NCBI GenBank assembly: GCA_018857735.1
Contig: JABMCL010003594.1
Location: forward strand, 1 to 64,000
Direction of reading: 5' to 3'
DNA: 64,000 bases
From: Alviniconcha marisindica
Lineage: Eukaryota; Mollusca; Gastropoda; Provannidae
Shown here: positions 48,025 through 60,115 of the stretch, one piece after another
Position numbering within the stretch: position 1 is the first letter of the stretch
How the letters are laid out: the number at the start of each line of letters is the position of its first letter
Position numbers and translations under genes: made by a program
Notes under the pieces: generated by a model
Told to the model about the DNA's origin: nothing
The model's input: only the letters and a program-made list of their open reading frames with translations
Databases searched by the model: none

Positions 48025-48660
48025 AGTCTCGCTTTCCGGCACCTTGGGAGAAGGATACATGTTGTAAACGTGTGCTTGGAGTTTGACTCCAGGGCTGGCT
48101 TTCCGGCACCTTCGGAAGAGGATGTCGTAAACGTGTGCTTGGAGTTTGACTCCAGGGCTGGCTTTCCGGCACCTTCGGAAGAGGATGTCGTAAACGTGTG
48201 CTTGGAGTTTGATTTCAGGGCTGGCTTTCCGGCACCTTCGGAAGAGGATGTCGTAAACGTGTGCTTGAAGTTTGACCCCAGGGCTGGCTTTCCGGCACCT
48301 TCGGAAGAGGATGTCGTAAACGTGTGCTTGGAGTTTGATTCCAGGGCTGGCTTTCCGGCGCCTTCGGAAGAGGATGTCGTAAACGTGTGCTTGGAGTTTG
48401 ATTCCAGGGCTGGCTTTCCGGCACCTTCAGAAGAGGATGTCGTAAACGTGTGCTTGGGAGTTTGACTCCAGGGCTGGCTTTCCGGCACCTTCGGAAGAGG
48501 ATGTCGTAAACGTGTGCTTGGAGTTTGACTCCAGGGCTGGCTTTCCGGCACCTTCGGAAGAGGATGTCGTAAACGTGTGCTTGGACTTTGATTCCAGGCC
48601 TCGCTTTCCGGCACCTCTTTCTGCGATGAGGGAAGGATCATGTCGTAAACCGACGCTTGG
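48025..48660 (+). repeat. 63-bp minisatellite, about ten units
   Basis: Unit contains GTCGTAAACGTGTGCTTGGA, GTTTGACTCCAGGGCTGGCT, TTCCGGCACC and TTCGGAAGAGGAT. The 63-bp period is 21 codons and stays open on both strands (frames of 218 and 325 codons). One unit has an extra base (near 48,456) that shifts the plus frame, which argues against coding. Edge units are more diverged. Confidence 0.95.
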
Positions 48661-48849
48661 ACTTTGCATACAGTGCACCTCGGTATCAAATTCCAGGGAA
48701 GGTCTGAGAACTCGGTTGCGTCCCCTTATGATCTACATCTAGAGCGGCAGCTGGTCGGTGAAAGATGGTGTCCCGCCCCGTCCCCCCGACCGTTTAGACT
48801 ACGCGTCGTTATTGATCGTCATGCTGACCCAGAGACCTCTCTGTAATCT

Positions 48850-49187
48850 AGGTCAGTTAGAGGTTGGCCTTGAATGAGTGTTGAATAAGGGTTGTTGTAC
48901 ATTATGGAGGAGGAGGCTGGGGACGGGTGGGTGGTACTCCTTTTGTAGGATGGATGCCCGTAGGAACGGGACAGAAGAGATCCTTGATCGTACCTTCAGC
49001 ATGGACGAGGTTGTGATGCCTTGAACGATCGAGTAGGGATTGCTGTACAATTTTCAGTTCGGGGAGGGGGGACGGGGGGTACCGTCTCATATCAGGTAAT
49101 ATGACATGCGACATAATTATTATGGAGGAATGAAGAGATCCTTGATAGTCTGTACCTTAACCATGGACAAGGTTGTGATGCCTGAGT

Positions 49188-49222
<35 letters not shown>

Positions 49223-49860
49223 GAGGTTTTCTTTTTGGCCTTGGAGGAACGGGAATGAAGAGTCTTGGTGGTGCTGGTAGCCGATAGTCTATACCTTAAA
49301 CGTGGACACGGATGTGATGCCGTTGAATGATGATTGTTGTGCGCTTTACAGCAGGGTGGTGGGTGGGTATTGGTGGTGGTGGTGATGATGGTGGTAAAGA
49401 CGGGCTTTGTCTGTTGCCCTAGAGAAACGGGAATGAAGAGCCTTGGTGATAGTTGACACAGTAACCGTGGACAAACCTTTGAAGGATTGAATAACTTCGG
49501 ATTGTTGTACACTTTTCAGTTGGGGGGTGGGAGGGTTATGGTAGCTGTAACGGTGGTGGTAAAGACAGACTTTCTTTACCACCACCCCTACCGCTACCAT
49601 CCCCCCGACAAAGAAAGTCGCCCTGGAGGTAGAACGGGAATGGAGAGAGCCTTGACGGTAGTCGATACTCTATACCTTAACCGTGGACAAGGATGTATCG
49701 CCTTTGAATGATCGAGTGACCTAGGATTGTTGCACGTTTCAGTCGGCTGGTGTAAAAACCACACTTTCCTTGTGGCCACGGAGGAACTGAGATGAAGAGT
49801 GCCCTGATAATTACTAACGGTCGACAGTCTAGACCTCACCCGTAGACGCAGTGGTGAAGT
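48850..49860 (+). repeat. Degenerate tandem array, about six units of 120-200 bp
   Basis: GGAACGGGAATGAAGAG, a GATAGTC-TATACCTTA block, CCGTGGACAAGG, TGATGCC, GAATGATCGAGT and GATTGTTGTACA recur in order from about 48,870 to 49,850. Variable GT/GGT-rich inserts separate them. No coding frame is conserved. Confidence 0.7.
49188..49221. repeat. Poly-G tract
   Basis: About 34 consecutive G, among the longest in the window. Confidence 0.95.
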
Positions 49861-50306
49861 TGGCGACACGGGACTGGAGTGAGGCGGGGGTTGAGATGGA
49901 GGAGGGGCGGGGGGAGTGGCTGTGGGTGGTGGTGGAGGGAAGGATGGCTACAGAAGGAGAGAAAAGCAGGGGAAGAAGAGGAGGAGGAGGAGGAAGAAGA
50001 AGAGGGGGCAAGGACTGGCGAGGGATTAAGGGAGTTGTATTGATTAATGGATGGCCAAACCCCTTGCCGCGCTCCATCCCCAGACGACCGTCATTACACC
50101 GTGCCTACACGGGGCTCTTCCCTCCACCCTCCGCCCGTCACGTCTTCATCGGAAAATCATTCTCTCTGGCGGTTTAATTCCTGGTCCCTTTTGCGCTGCT
50201 GATGGGGTGATGGGGGGTGGGTGGGGGTGGGGGGGGATCTTCCCTCACAGACATGTTGCACGGCATTATCAGACCGCACATGAGATGCAAGCTCTCTGAG
50301 TTGGTT

Positions 50307-50512
<206 letters not shown>

Positions 50513-50787
50513 GACCTGTAGATAAAACAGGGACTCAGTTACGATTTTCTTTCTTCCTGCGGGTAGCTGGAGAAATTTTGTGTGTTTTTAAACCCCCATG
50601 CCAGCCCAGTCTCGTGGAAAACCTTCCAAATGTCACTTTGATCAAAAACGCGTTTCCGACGTTTAAAGGATTTGCTGCAATTTTTTTACTGGCTCTGAAA
50701 GAACGGACACAAAAAAGCAGAACTGCACCAAAATAGCCAGAAAGGAACATTGTTCCGGATCTGAGAGGAACCAAAATCGAAACTCAC

Positions 50788-50788
<1 letters not shown>

Positions 50789-50842
<54 letters not shown>

Positions 50843-50852
50843 AAAAAAAAAA
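50789..50852. repeat. (GA)n tract
   Basis: GA tract with one GAGGA interruption, then an A run. Confidence 0.95.
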
Positions 50853-51256
50853 CTGCGAAAGGAGTCCAGTTATTTTTGTTCGAGAAAACGAAAAGTGACA
50901 GTGACTTTTTGTGTGTGTTGAAGCAGGAGAGAATAAATGGGGATGCGTGGGCTCTTCTGTCTCTCTCTCTGGGAAAGGATTAGGAGGAGAAATGTGACGT
51001 CGGAAGTACAGCTCTCCCGGTGAGAACCCACGTTTGTGGGTGCTACGCGGCCATTTTCAGGTCTGGAATGGGGATTTTTGTGTGCGGGGCCTTGATCCGG
51101 GATCCATAAATCGCGTCTTTGGCGTCAGTGTCGTAAAGGTTTTAATGGATTTGTGACGGCAGGCAACTAACTCTCTCGTTCCGGCCTCCCCAGCCTTCCC
51201 ACCCCAGCCCGTTCTATCTATAGATCTTACATAATTGTTTCGCGGGCAAGTGCGTG

Positions 51257-51260
51257 TACA

Positions 51261-51335
<75 letters not shown>

Positions 51336-51432
51336 CAACACATGTATACACACTCGCGCACGTATGCATACACACATACACACGCACATAGGTATGCACA
51401 CGCGTGCGCGCGCGCGCGCACACACACACACT
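51257..51432. repeat. (CA)n microsatellite with CG-rich end
   Basis: CA tract to about 51,334, then CACG-type sequence with a run of alternating CG near 51,405-51,418. Confidence 0.95.
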
Positions 51433-51656
51433 GACTACAAGAGCACGCCGGATCAGAGAGAGAGAGAGAGAGAGATCCGTTGTAAAAGGCAGCGACGTGT
51501 GTCATTGATCACCCTCGCCAAGCGTAGCGAACAACAAGGCCAAACAGCGGGAACAAAACGTATCGTCATGACGTTCGGTGAGCTATCAAAAGAGCCTCAT
51601 CAAATAGACACGCTGCCAGCGCTGGATCCACGCCTCCATGCAGCAGTCGATTGAAA

Positions 51657-51677
51657 GGGGGGGGGGGGGGGGGGGGA
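51657..51677. repeat. Poly-G tract
   Basis: About 20 G. Confidence 0.9.
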
Positions 51678-51869
51678 TGGAGAAAAGAAATCCGCTTGGC
51701 GCCTGTTGATGCTCGCTCACTGCTAAAGTGCTATACCTGCCGGAAGGTGGTGGTGGGGGGGTTAGCACTTTTTTTACTTTCACAGACGAGGCGCGTGAGC
51801 CCGATTGCCGATGATAGGCCAAAGGTGGAATGATGTGTGATTACTGACAAAAGACTGTTGGGAAATCTT

Positions 51870-51985
51870 TGTTGGTTTAAACAAAATTGGATTCATTCAT
51901 TATGATGTTCATCGTAATCATAAGTTCAACAAATAAGTACAGAAAACACAAAAGCAGTATGCTTATTTGAGTGTTACCTATGAAA
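51870..51985 (+). repeat. Dispersed repeat of about 110 bp, copy 1
   Basis: TTTGGTTTAAACAAA-like text (TTGGTTTAAACAAAATTGGA), CATCGTAATCATAAGTTCAA, AGTACAGAAAACACAAAAGC and ATGCTTATTTGAGTGTTACC. The partner is at 53,962-54,062. Read on the minus strand it ends AATAAA-like, as the 3' end of a retroelement might. Confidence 0.75.
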
Positions 51986-52261
51986 TCTTTGTTACTGAGT
52001 AATCTGCAAGTTTAGCTGGTGCAGAGAGAATTTAAGTACTGTCTTTTTAACGTCTTGAGCGGAGAGATCGGTCTGCGTGCTTGGTAGCAGATTTCGGAGT
52101 ACAGTTTCTAAAGTGCAAAAACTGGCAGGTGCCACTTTCCTGTGAAATTGTTGGGGTTTTTTTACCTTCTTTTCTGTGATGGTCTCAGACCTCCAGGCCA
52201 ACTTGCGTCTTCGGATTTTGTTCCCCATTAACGTGTTGATGATGATGATCATGATGATGAT

Positions 52262-52325
52262 CATGATATGGAGCTTAATGTCCTCAGATGCAGGGCTGAC
52301 ATATTAGGGACAAGATGATGATGAT
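52262..52325 (-). mobile_element. 3' fragment of a long-form small retroposon
   Basis: (ATGATG)n, then GGAGCTTAATGTCCTCAGAT, GACATATTAGGGACAA and again (GATGAT)n. This is module B in minus orientation, without the rest. Confidence 0.65.
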
Positions 52326-52924
52326 GGTGATGTCCGTTTTTATAGCGCATGATTCCATTAATTTGAATGTTCAGTGCGCTGAAGGAGATAATAAATAAAT
52401 ATATGGGTGGGGGTGAGATAGAGCCAGACCATAATAATTAAGATAAAATAAAAATTAAAGAGGCATGGTGCATATTCAGTCAGAAATCAGGTGGGTTTTC
52501 AGACGTCTGCTGCCGCCGCCGAGGAATCTGCTTCCCTGTAAAAAGTGGGGAGAGTAGAGGAATGGACTTCAGTTAGAAAATCTAGAAGTCTGATCCCAAG
52601 CCAGGAAATCTAGAAATCTTATCCCAAAGCCAGGGACACGCGCTTGATTGCAAGGCGCTCAGATACCGTTATTTATTTTGAACCGCTTTTAACCTCCATT
52701 TATCACCTGTCAGCCAACCGTGTCATCTCAGATGTCTGCAAGGACCCCCGCTGTGTGGCTGTTTTGATAGTCTGCGTTGTTGACGGCAGGGTGTTATGAA
52801 TTATACATACGTATCTATCGCATCTGTAGGGTCGGGCTTTTATTTTGTACACGTTTGCTGCCATGCATTTGATCTAAATATCACGTGTCTCGTGAAAGCG
52901 GGCTCCCTTTTTCGCTGCCCTCCC

Positions 52925-53200
52925 GCGGTGGGGGTACCGTGGACGCAGAAATTGAGGCCCCGTCTGCAGAGAACCCAGAGCTGTTCGTGTTCAGTGTTGC
53001 TTTACGTCCACAGAAACCATAAGGCTTACTAGGGTCGGGGAGACCAGGACGGCCACCTTGACTCTCACACAGCTCCTGAACTCTGAACCCAGAGATATCA
53101 GAGGCCTCCTTTTAATTAAAGAGAGACTGGAGTAGGTCTGAATATAGCTTCGCCTGCGGTCAGGAATTTTGTCTTTTAATTTTTGCCAGATTATCTGTAC
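52925..53200 (+). repeat. Dispersed repeat, copy C, split by a retroposon
   Basis: GGTACCGTGGACGCAGAAAT, GAGAACCCAGAG, then after the insertion GACTGGAGTAGGTC and TGCGGTCAGGAATTTTGTC, colinear with copy A at 18,645-18,770. Interrupted at 52,981-53,084. Confidence 0.75.
52981..53084 (-). mobile_element. Short-form retroposon with target-site duplication
   Basis: A 104-bp minus-strand element from CTGTTCGTGTTCAGTGTTGC to AGCTCCTGAACTCT. GAACCCAGAG is on both sides (52,971-52,980 and 53,085-53,094). Because the host repeat is known uninterrupted at 18.69 kb, the insertion and its limits are well supported. Confidence 0.85.
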
Positions 53201-53576
53201 GTTTGAATAACTTGCTTGCTTAGTCCCATGCCCCGCGTGAGTCAAAAGCATGCTGCGGGATGCCGTGAATTGGATGGCTTTTTTATTTCCTTCACGAATA
53301 CATGCAGTGTTTGTGTATAGGTCCCGGCGGAAAGGAGACCAATTTGAAGCGCGCAGTTTTGGGGGGTTGTTTAGGCAGCTTTTTGCAGATTCCAAAGCGA
53401 GACGGGTTTTATTTATTGCTCCCATTACGGCGAGGAGACCCTTTGAGTCTGTCACTCGCGACTCGTCATTCGTGACGCATTATTAGAGGTCTTTCAGAAC
53501 ACTCGGACCTCTTTTGCAGTCCGTGTCGGCGTGTGTATAATATGTATATAGCTGCTGATCAGTTATTGTTACACCT

Positions 53577-53577
<1 letters not shown>

Positions 53578-53607
<30 letters not shown>

Positions 53608-53612
53608 GGGGT
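53578..53612. repeat. (GA)n and poly-G tract
   Basis: GA tract, then about 14 G. Confidence 0.9.
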
Positions 53613-53961
53613 ACGCCATATTGAAAGGCATTGGTGACATTCGCCATTTACGCGATGTTCATACTTGTGTTGTTCAAAGGAAGGCGCTACGAGTACCTTA
53701 ATCCGTTCCTTTTTACACCAGCCAGGTCTCGGGGATGATTTTAGGGTGTAGCGTTTCACGCTCGCTCTAGGAAAAGGTAAACTTTTGACCCGACGAGCAA
53801 GAGTGATTGATTTCGACTCCTTCGGAAGTGTGTAATCAGAACAAAGAAGAGACAACAACAACAAAAACGTTAATAGTGTAACATTTTTGTTTGTTAATAT
53901 TCTTTTTAATGTGTTTAGTCGCTGAGCAATATGTACAGGTCTGGTTTACGTCAGCTGCTCC

Positions 53962-54062
53962 AGATATTTTTGGTTTAAACAAAGTTTATTCATACATCGT
54001 AATAAGTTCAACAAACAAGTACAGGAAACACAAAAGCAATATGCTTATTTGAGTGTTACCTG
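53962..54062 (+). repeat. Dispersed repeat of about 110 bp, copy 2
   Basis: Partner of 51,870-51,985: TTTGGTTTAAACAAAGTTTA, CATCGTAATAAGTTCAACAA, CACAAAAGCAATATGCTTAT. Confidence 0.75.
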
Positions 54063-54386
54063 TATTTTTACTCTTTAAAACTTTTTATTTTTAATTGTCA
54101 CTTTGCTCCACCCAGCACCGTTTTTAAGCCGTTTGTTGTTGTTGTTATTTTTGTTTTATTTTGTTGTTGTTCCCAATCGCGTCATTGGGGAAGTGAGAAA
54201 TCGAACGGACTTCCTGAAATGGAGCTATTTGTTTTGGTAAACTGAAACACAGGCCCGACAATCCTTGACGAGTTCTGCCGGTGTCATCACGTCGTTTCGT
54301 GGACGGCTTTGTTCCGGCTCTAGGTTAAAGTATTGGTTTTCCTGTTAATTAACTGCCTGTTGGGGCTTGTACCTTTTGTGGTCGTG

Positions 54387-54388
<2 letters not shown>

Positions 54389-54454
<66 letters not shown>
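54389..54454. repeat. (GT)n microsatellite
   Basis: About 32 GT units. Confidence 0.95.
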
Positions 54455-54456
<2 letters not shown>

Positions 54457-54724
54457 ACTGGATTGGCTTTGTGGGTCTGACATGGGTTTAGCGTTACACA
54501 TGAGAGGAGTATTTCAATTGTATGTTGGCTTTTGACAGTGTTTGAAAGTCCAGAGGTGATATGATACATGCTGGTGTTTAGCTTTTCCCTTTGGTTCCTT
54601 CTGCATGCTGCCTGGTTTATTGTATGAAATTAGTTTCTTCGCTTGACCACGCAGGATGCAGACATTTGTAATATGAGTAGCAAGCAGTTTCAAACTGTTT
54701 TCAAATACTTCGTAGTATTAATAT

Positions 54725-54945
54725 TGAATCGCCTTGATATAACCGTACTGGTTGACTCGGGTTAAAACACCAAGTTACTTAACAACAATAACAGTATGCT
54801 TTATTCGTCCCAGGGGGAAACTAAAGTTACTTAGTAATGACTCGTGTCTTTGACCAGTCAGTGATTTCCGGTCGGTATTCATCCTCAGGTGACTTTACAT
54901 GATACGGTTGACTGGACGTTAAAATCCAACAACTCCCGCGTCCTG
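54725..54945 (+). mobile_element. Retroposon 3' tails of the TTGACTGG-CGTTAAAA type
   Basis: CCTTGATATAACCGTACTGG with TTGACTCGGGTTAAAACACC at 54,731-54,772, and GATACGGTTGACTGGACGTT with AAAATCCAACAAC at 54,901-54,931. Only the tails are recognisable. Confidence 0.5.
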
Positions 54946-55055
54946 AATGAGATTTGACTCCTGATCTTTCAACAACAAAAACAAAACAAATAACAACATC
55001 AAAAAAACAAAAACAAAAAACTAACGAAACAAATCAAACAAACAAAAAGAAAAGG

Positions 55056-55074
55056 GGGGGGGGGGGGGGGGGGG
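55056..55074. repeat. Poly-G tract
   Basis: About 19 G after an A-rich stretch. Confidence 0.9.
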
Positions 55075-55550
55075 CAAATTTGTTATTTTTCGACTAACGC
55101 TGTAACAGGATCTCGCTAAATCTTTGCGTGTCCGTCTGTCACAACCTTGCTTGTCACACGCCAGTTTGGTTCGCTGTACACACACTACTACCCTGCCTTT
55201 TTACAGTGGGGAAAAAAAAAAAAAAAAAAATAGTGGCAGTAAAGCGGCCCGAACTCCCGAGCTTTCTCGTTGCTCGTGTGATTTATGACGCGGGTCGTCC
55301 GCGTCGCTCGTTACTGTTGTGACGGTTGCAGCAAGAGGAAGTAGGGGTGGGGTGGGGGGTGCGAAGGTCATGAGGGGGACTGTCTGATCGGTGATGTTTC
55401 CGCGTCGTGTAAGGCATGGCAACGTCGGCGGTGGAGACGGAACACCTCCGTCTTCAGAGGAACGTCGTTCGTTGTCAACAGCCACCTCCGTGTTGCTGCT
55501 GTCCGCTCATCACTCAGCACACGTACTGCTTTATAAAATAAAAAATCAGT

Positions 55551-55612
55551 TTGGGGCTGGTGTACAGACTTGTAACAGCCCTGCTGCTGTCCGCTTAACA
55601 TTGGTACTGGCC

Positions 55613-55661
<49 letters not shown>

Positions 55662-55862
55662 GGGGGTTGGTGTAAATGCTGTAACATCCCTGCAGCTGTT
55701 CGCTAATCACTCAGCACAAGTACTGGATATAAAGATCCGTTGGGGGCTGGTGTACAGACTGTAACAGCCCTGCTGCTGCCCGCTTATCACTTAGCGCAGG
55801 TACTGAATAAAAAAAGGTTTGGGGCTGGTGTACAGACTGTAACAGCCGTGCTGCGGACGTCA
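55551..55862 (+). repeat. Four diverged tandem units of about 65-110 bp
   Basis: GGGGCTGGTGTACAGACT, GTAACAGCCCTGCTGCTG and CGCTTATCACT, GTACTGG recur. The first two units are separated by a (CA)n tract (about 55,613-55,656). Confidence 0.85.
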
Positions 55863-56816
55863 TACTGTGACGGGGTGATTAAAGGACGGGCACACACGCA
55901 ATCCTCTCGCCCTGTGGAATGCATTTGTCAAAATTACAGTTGCATATATACCGGGTGACCCCCAGGGTGTTCAGCTGGAGAACGGAGCAACGAAACGTGG
56001 CATTAACCCTTTCATTGCACGCCCACCGAATATCCAGTCGGGCATAACTGATGTGTGCCCTGTCAGTTTTTTGGCTAATTATGATATCACTTGAGAGGCA
56101 AATGAATAGGCGGAGAGAGAGAGAGAGAGAGCGCGTGCGTTCCTAGCATATTATATGCGAGAGCTATAACCCCCCCACTCCCCCAAAAAAGTTTTTCACC
56201 GAGAGCACTTAAACAGACATGCACTGGTTTACTTCCCATCCATGGCACTGAAAGGGTTAAACTTCAAGCCCCTTACCGAAACGGAATGAAAAGAAGAAGA
56301 AAAAGAAACCCATGAAAACCCCAGCTAGCTTACCGTGTGAATATTGTCCAGGACTGTCTAGCGACAGACCAGTAATCTCTGAAGCAACTGCAATAAAACC
56401 ACGTAATTCGTTTCCCGCGAGTAATACATCCGCGGTACTCTCGGGGAAACAACATGCTGACTTCCGGTTCCTTTCGGACCGTTTCCGACAGTTTTGCCTT
56501 GGAGTTGATTCATCATTATTATTATTTAAAAACAATAAATTAATAGGTAAATTCATATCTATCTGTACTTCCTTGAGAGGCTTACACTATTTCAATGGAA
56601 AGCTGTCGATTTGTTGCGATGTCTAGTTTTCAAACAGTTCCGGGCACTAGTTCTTTCTTTTGTTGTTTTTGCGCGGGTTGTTTCCTGACGGTCGTTGTGT
56701 AGCTGTGAGTGTAATTGTTTTGAGAACTTGTTACCCACAGGTTGTCGTGTTTGTCTTGCCGTTATGCAAGGAACAGGACGGGTAATGGCCCTTAAAAGGG
56801 CCATGCGCGAAGTTTA

Positions 56817-56960
56817 AAAAAAAAAAAAAAAGGGGGGGGGGGGGGGGAGAGAGAGATGAGAGAGAGAGAGAGTCGGGGGGAAAAAAGGGGTGGGGGTGGG
56901 GAGGGGGAGAGAGGTCGAAAAACAAAAGGGGGCGGGTAGGGACGGAGGGGGTGGGAGGGA
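56817..56960. repeat. A run, poly-G and G-rich purine tract
   Basis: A run, about 16 G, GA tract and G-rich sequence. It underlies artefactual Pro/Ser frames on the minus strand. Confidence 0.9.
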
Positions 56961-57139
56961 GCTGCATCAAAGAAGTCTCCCAGTGTATGCAGCATGGTTG
57001 AACTCGCACCACATGTTGCTTCTCTCTGTCAAAGGTTACACAGGGGTATGCAAACTGGAATGGCCTCACGTATGCCCCGGCCCCCTCCCATCCCCGCGCC
57101 CCACCACCCCTTTCACTTTTGTGTGCCATCCGTCATCTT

Positions 57140-57161
57140 GCTCCCCCCCCCCCCCCCCACC

Positions 57162-57208
<47 letters not shown>
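57140..57208. repeat. Poly-C and (CA)n tract
   Basis: C runs, then about 20 CA units. Confidence 0.95.
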
Positions 57209-57212
<4 letters not shown>

Positions 57213-57534
57213 TCTTTTCTCTCGGCCTCCTCCTCCTCTACACACACTCTTCTTCTCGCTCGGCTTCCTCCTCCTTCTCCTCGTCCTCATCCCAGGGAAC
57301 GGTATGAAGCCCTCGCCACCTTCTCGACACCAGCGCTCATTCTTGGTCGCTGTCCGTGGGTTGCTTTCTTTGGACAGAGATGTTTTCAAACGTTCCCCTC
57401 CTGGCGGCGGCGGTGGCCGTCGTTGCTTGCTGCGTCAACAACGCTCGGTACCGGGCCATCGACCTTGTGTGTCCCCGCCGTTTGCTCTTCTGGTCATCGC
57501 AGGAAACTTGTGGCCACGCGGAAATGGGCGCCGT

Positions 57535-57610
57535 GAGGGGGAGGGGGGCGGGGGAGGAGATGGGGGGGGGGGGTTTTGGGGGGTGGGGGGGGGTGGGGGG
57601 GGGGGGGGGA
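57535..57610. repeat. G-rich tract with multiple G runs
   Basis: Many runs of six or more G separated by A or T; strong quadruplex-forming potential on the plus strand. Confidence 0.9.
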
Positions 57611-57732
57611 GCATAAAAATGGGGAACTGTCGTATGTCGTCGCGGACTGGGCAGTTGGGGTGGAAAGTACTGCGGTTAAGGACCACGGATCTCTTCAGCT
57701 CCGCGATTACTAAGACTGGATAAAAACATCGG

Positions 57733-57737
<5 letters not shown>

Positions 57738-57823
<86 letters not shown>
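57738..57823. repeat. (CT)n microsatellite
   Basis: About 43 uninterrupted CT units. Confidence 0.95.
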
Positions 57824-57825
<2 letters not shown>

Positions 57826-57899
57826 GAACTGTGTGCGCGTCGAGGTGGCCGTCCTGGGGCCGTCCTTATGGTCTCTGTGGGCGTAAAGCCACCCGAACC
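57822..57899 (+). mobile_element. Short-form retroposon copy
   Basis: TCAGGAACTGTGTGCGCGTC through GTGGGCGTAAAGCCACCCGA. It directly abuts the CT tract. Confidence 0.75.
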
Positions 57900-58370
57900 T
57901 CTGTCTCTCTCTCGTAAGCTTTCCCGTGCGCTGGGAAGTCGTTGTCTGAGAAGATATTGAAGACATTGCTGTGCGTGGCAGGTACGTTATAAGTACTACT
58001 AGACGCTACAGTTACACTCTACTCGTAGCAGAGACAGCTTGCCCGGCTGCCCTTTCGTATGGTAAGTGTATATCATCAATGTCTTTGATGTCATTGCCTG
58101 GCGTTTGCTGCGAATTAAACCAGATACGGATGTTAAGGAAACGACGAGACGGACGTGCTTTCGGGGGCTTTCTTTGCTTGTGAATGCCCAATTTCTGCCT
58201 TTCCCGTTCAGTCAGACCCACCCCTTCGCCGCTCCTCCCTGCCATAAATCATTTCTCGCTTCAACCGGCGAAGTTTTTAAACCAACAATGTCCCGAGTCA
58301 ATCCGCGTGAGTTCCGTATTAAATCTGAAAGCAGATCGAGGCCCAGAGCGTCTGGGGAGGGGATTTTATT

Positions 58371-58610
58371 AAGCCTGTTTAACGCCGAGTTGACTCCGAA
58401 GAGGTACTGGCGGGAAGAGGGATCATATACCTAACGCTACACTGTCACCACCAGAATGACTCTTGCAGTAAGATGGCAGCGAGGGACAAAGCCGGATGTG
58501 TCCACAGACCACAACTTTTGAAGAGGGAGGAGAGCCGACGCGGAATCGACCCGAGGACCGTGGTCCTGCTTACCAGCCTAACGTCTAACCGCTAGGCCAA
58601 ACAGTCTCAC
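58371..58610 (-). mobile_element. tRNA-derived SINE, tail 2
   Basis: Head and body match the SINE at 44.3 kb (GCTAGGCCAAAC, TACACTGTCACCACCAGAAT, read on plus). The 3' tail instead is TTTAACGCCGAGTTGACTCC with GAGGTACTGGCGGG. The head is decayed and no target-site duplication is obvious. Confidence 0.8.
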
Positions 58611-58633
58611 AGTGGGGAGGACGTTCATCGCTC

Positions 58634-58811
58634 GGTGTTGCTTTACGTCCACAGAGACCGTACAGATTGTTAGGGACGGGGAGACCTCTGAAAGGACGGG
58701 AAGCTTTTGTTTCTTGGGTCTTCATGTCCTTGGATGTCCTCGGGGAGGAGGTTCGGTCAATGTTGCTTTACGTCCACAAAGACCATAATATTACGGACTA
58801 TGAAGGACGGG
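58634..58811 (-). mobile_element. Two truncated short-form retroposon copies
   Basis: GGTGTTGCTTTACGTCCACA at 58,634 and ATGTTGCTTTACGTCCACAA at 58,760, both losing the CACACAGCTCC end. Confidence 0.7.
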
Positions 58812-58827
58812 CCAATCCCACGGTGGA

Positions 58828-58850
58828 GTTTATATATATATATATATATA
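58828..58850. repeat. (TA)n tract
   Basis: Short TA microsatellite. Confidence 0.9.
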
Positions 58851-59024
58851 CCTTGTGTTTACTCTTATGCCAGATGAGAGTTACCGTCGTCTTTGGTGAA
58901 CATTGTGTTCGTGTGACGTCTTTCGAGAACTAATTAACTCGCTCGAGGTTTGATTTTGTTCTTGTTTGACCCCAAATGCTCACAATGTTACATTCAAACA
59001 TAAAGCGACTTGTGAGCTGAATAG

Positions 59025-59085
59025 TGAATCAGACTTTTATTTGTGATTTGATGGCCCCTGTTTTGCTTTGACATCACCTTCGCGG
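59025..59085 (+). repeat. Single diverged relative of the 58-bp minisatellite unit
   Basis: AGTGAATCAGACTTT, TTTGTGATTTGATGG and CTGTTTTGCTTTGACA parallel the start of the array at about 31,950-32,005. Only one unit is present. Confidence 0.55.
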
Positions 59086-59124
59086 TTTAATTTTGGCGTT
59101 TAATTGGGTATCTTTGTCTCGTGT

Positions 59125-59278
59125 CCCTTAGTGGACGGTCTCTCATGTCAGTGCAGCGCTCTCTCTTTGTTCACCCCCCTCCCCCCGTCTCTCTCTCTCT
59201 CTCTCTTGTCACTTAATGGACAGTCTCTCTCATGTCAGTTTAGCGTTCTCTCGCTTTGCGCCCCCCTCCCTCCTCCGC

Positions 59279-59317
<39 letters not shown>

Positions 59318-59505
59318 TTGTGTGTGTGTTTTTCTCTCTCTCTCTCTCTCTCTTTTCTCCCCTCTCCCTCTCTCTCTACCCCCACAGGACAGTCTCTCTC
59401 GTGCCAGTTTAGCGCTCTCTCGTTTGACCTCCCCTCTCTCTTCCCCCCCCCCCCCTCCCCCCGCCGTCCTCTCTCTCTCTCTCTCTCTCTCTCTCGTGTC
59501 ACTCA
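59125..59505. repeat. CT-rich minisatellite with (GT)n
   Basis: GGACAGTCTCTCTCATGTCA, GTTTAGCGCTCTCTC and CCCCTCCC recur three times (about 59,130, 59,217 and 59,387), separated by CT tracts and a GT tract (59,281-59,316). Confidence 0.85.
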
Positions 59506-59934
59506 ATCAATCCGATCGTGGCTTGACGTGAGGCTGTGGCCGGAGAAGCGCCACCACTACTTACTACCAGGGCCAACAGGGGCCGGGTCGGCCGAGGAGC
59601 CCAGGAGCCCCCACCAGCTCAGCTGTAATGTAGTGTAGAGGCCAGGCCAGGCCACAATGTCTTCTTGCCCACGACGGCTGTTTGCTTCCCCACCTTGTCT
59701 CGCTGCCCGACGTGTTTGCAGTGAACTCTCCAGATTGCCAATCAATAGCCCGGCAGACGGCCGCACGGGCAGGGATGTGGCCTGTCGTGTCTCCTTTTCA
59801 CCTCGCCCTCCGGCTCCCTCAGTTCTGCCAGGAACCCGGTGCCGCGAGTTCCAGGGAGGGGATCACGAGGTGATCAAGGTCAGGACGTTTGTGCAGGAGG
59901 CTGGGTGGGGCATGGCGGAAAGCTGTTTAACACA

Positions 59935-60115
59935 CGCTCATGCGCACACGCACACCACGGATTACGCAAACACCAACACACACACACACACACACACCCC
60001 CCCACCCCACACACACACAAAAACACACCCACACACACACGCCACCCCCTCCCAAACCCCCCCCTTTTCTCTCTCTCTCTCTTTTCTCTTCTCTCTCTCT
60101 CTCTCTTTAAAAACA

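Noticed and set aside
47712..48689. 325-codon minus-strand frame
   Set aside because: Two thirds of it is the 63-bp minisatellite and the rest has no recognisable motif. The plus strand is equally open.
50860..51060. TGACGTCG element and GTGAGA donor suggesting another promoter
   Set aside because: One CRE-like 8-mer and one donor-like site in ordinary sequence are not enough.
54345..54569. Poly-His/Thr frames over CA/GT microsatellites here and elsewhere
   Set aside because: Dinucleotide repeats give open His-Thr or Cys-Val frames by default.
56890..57723. 277-codon plus-strand frame
   Set aside because: It runs through G-rich, C-rich and CA tracts. Low complexity and no conserved motif. 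A GGTCATCGCAG acceptor-like site at about 57,500 lacks a supporting exon.
57975..58070. Strong donor-like sites GGCAG|GTACGT and ATG|GTAAGT
   Set aside because: Good donor matches, but no coding exon or acceptor before them can be supported; they may be chance or belong to non-coding exons.
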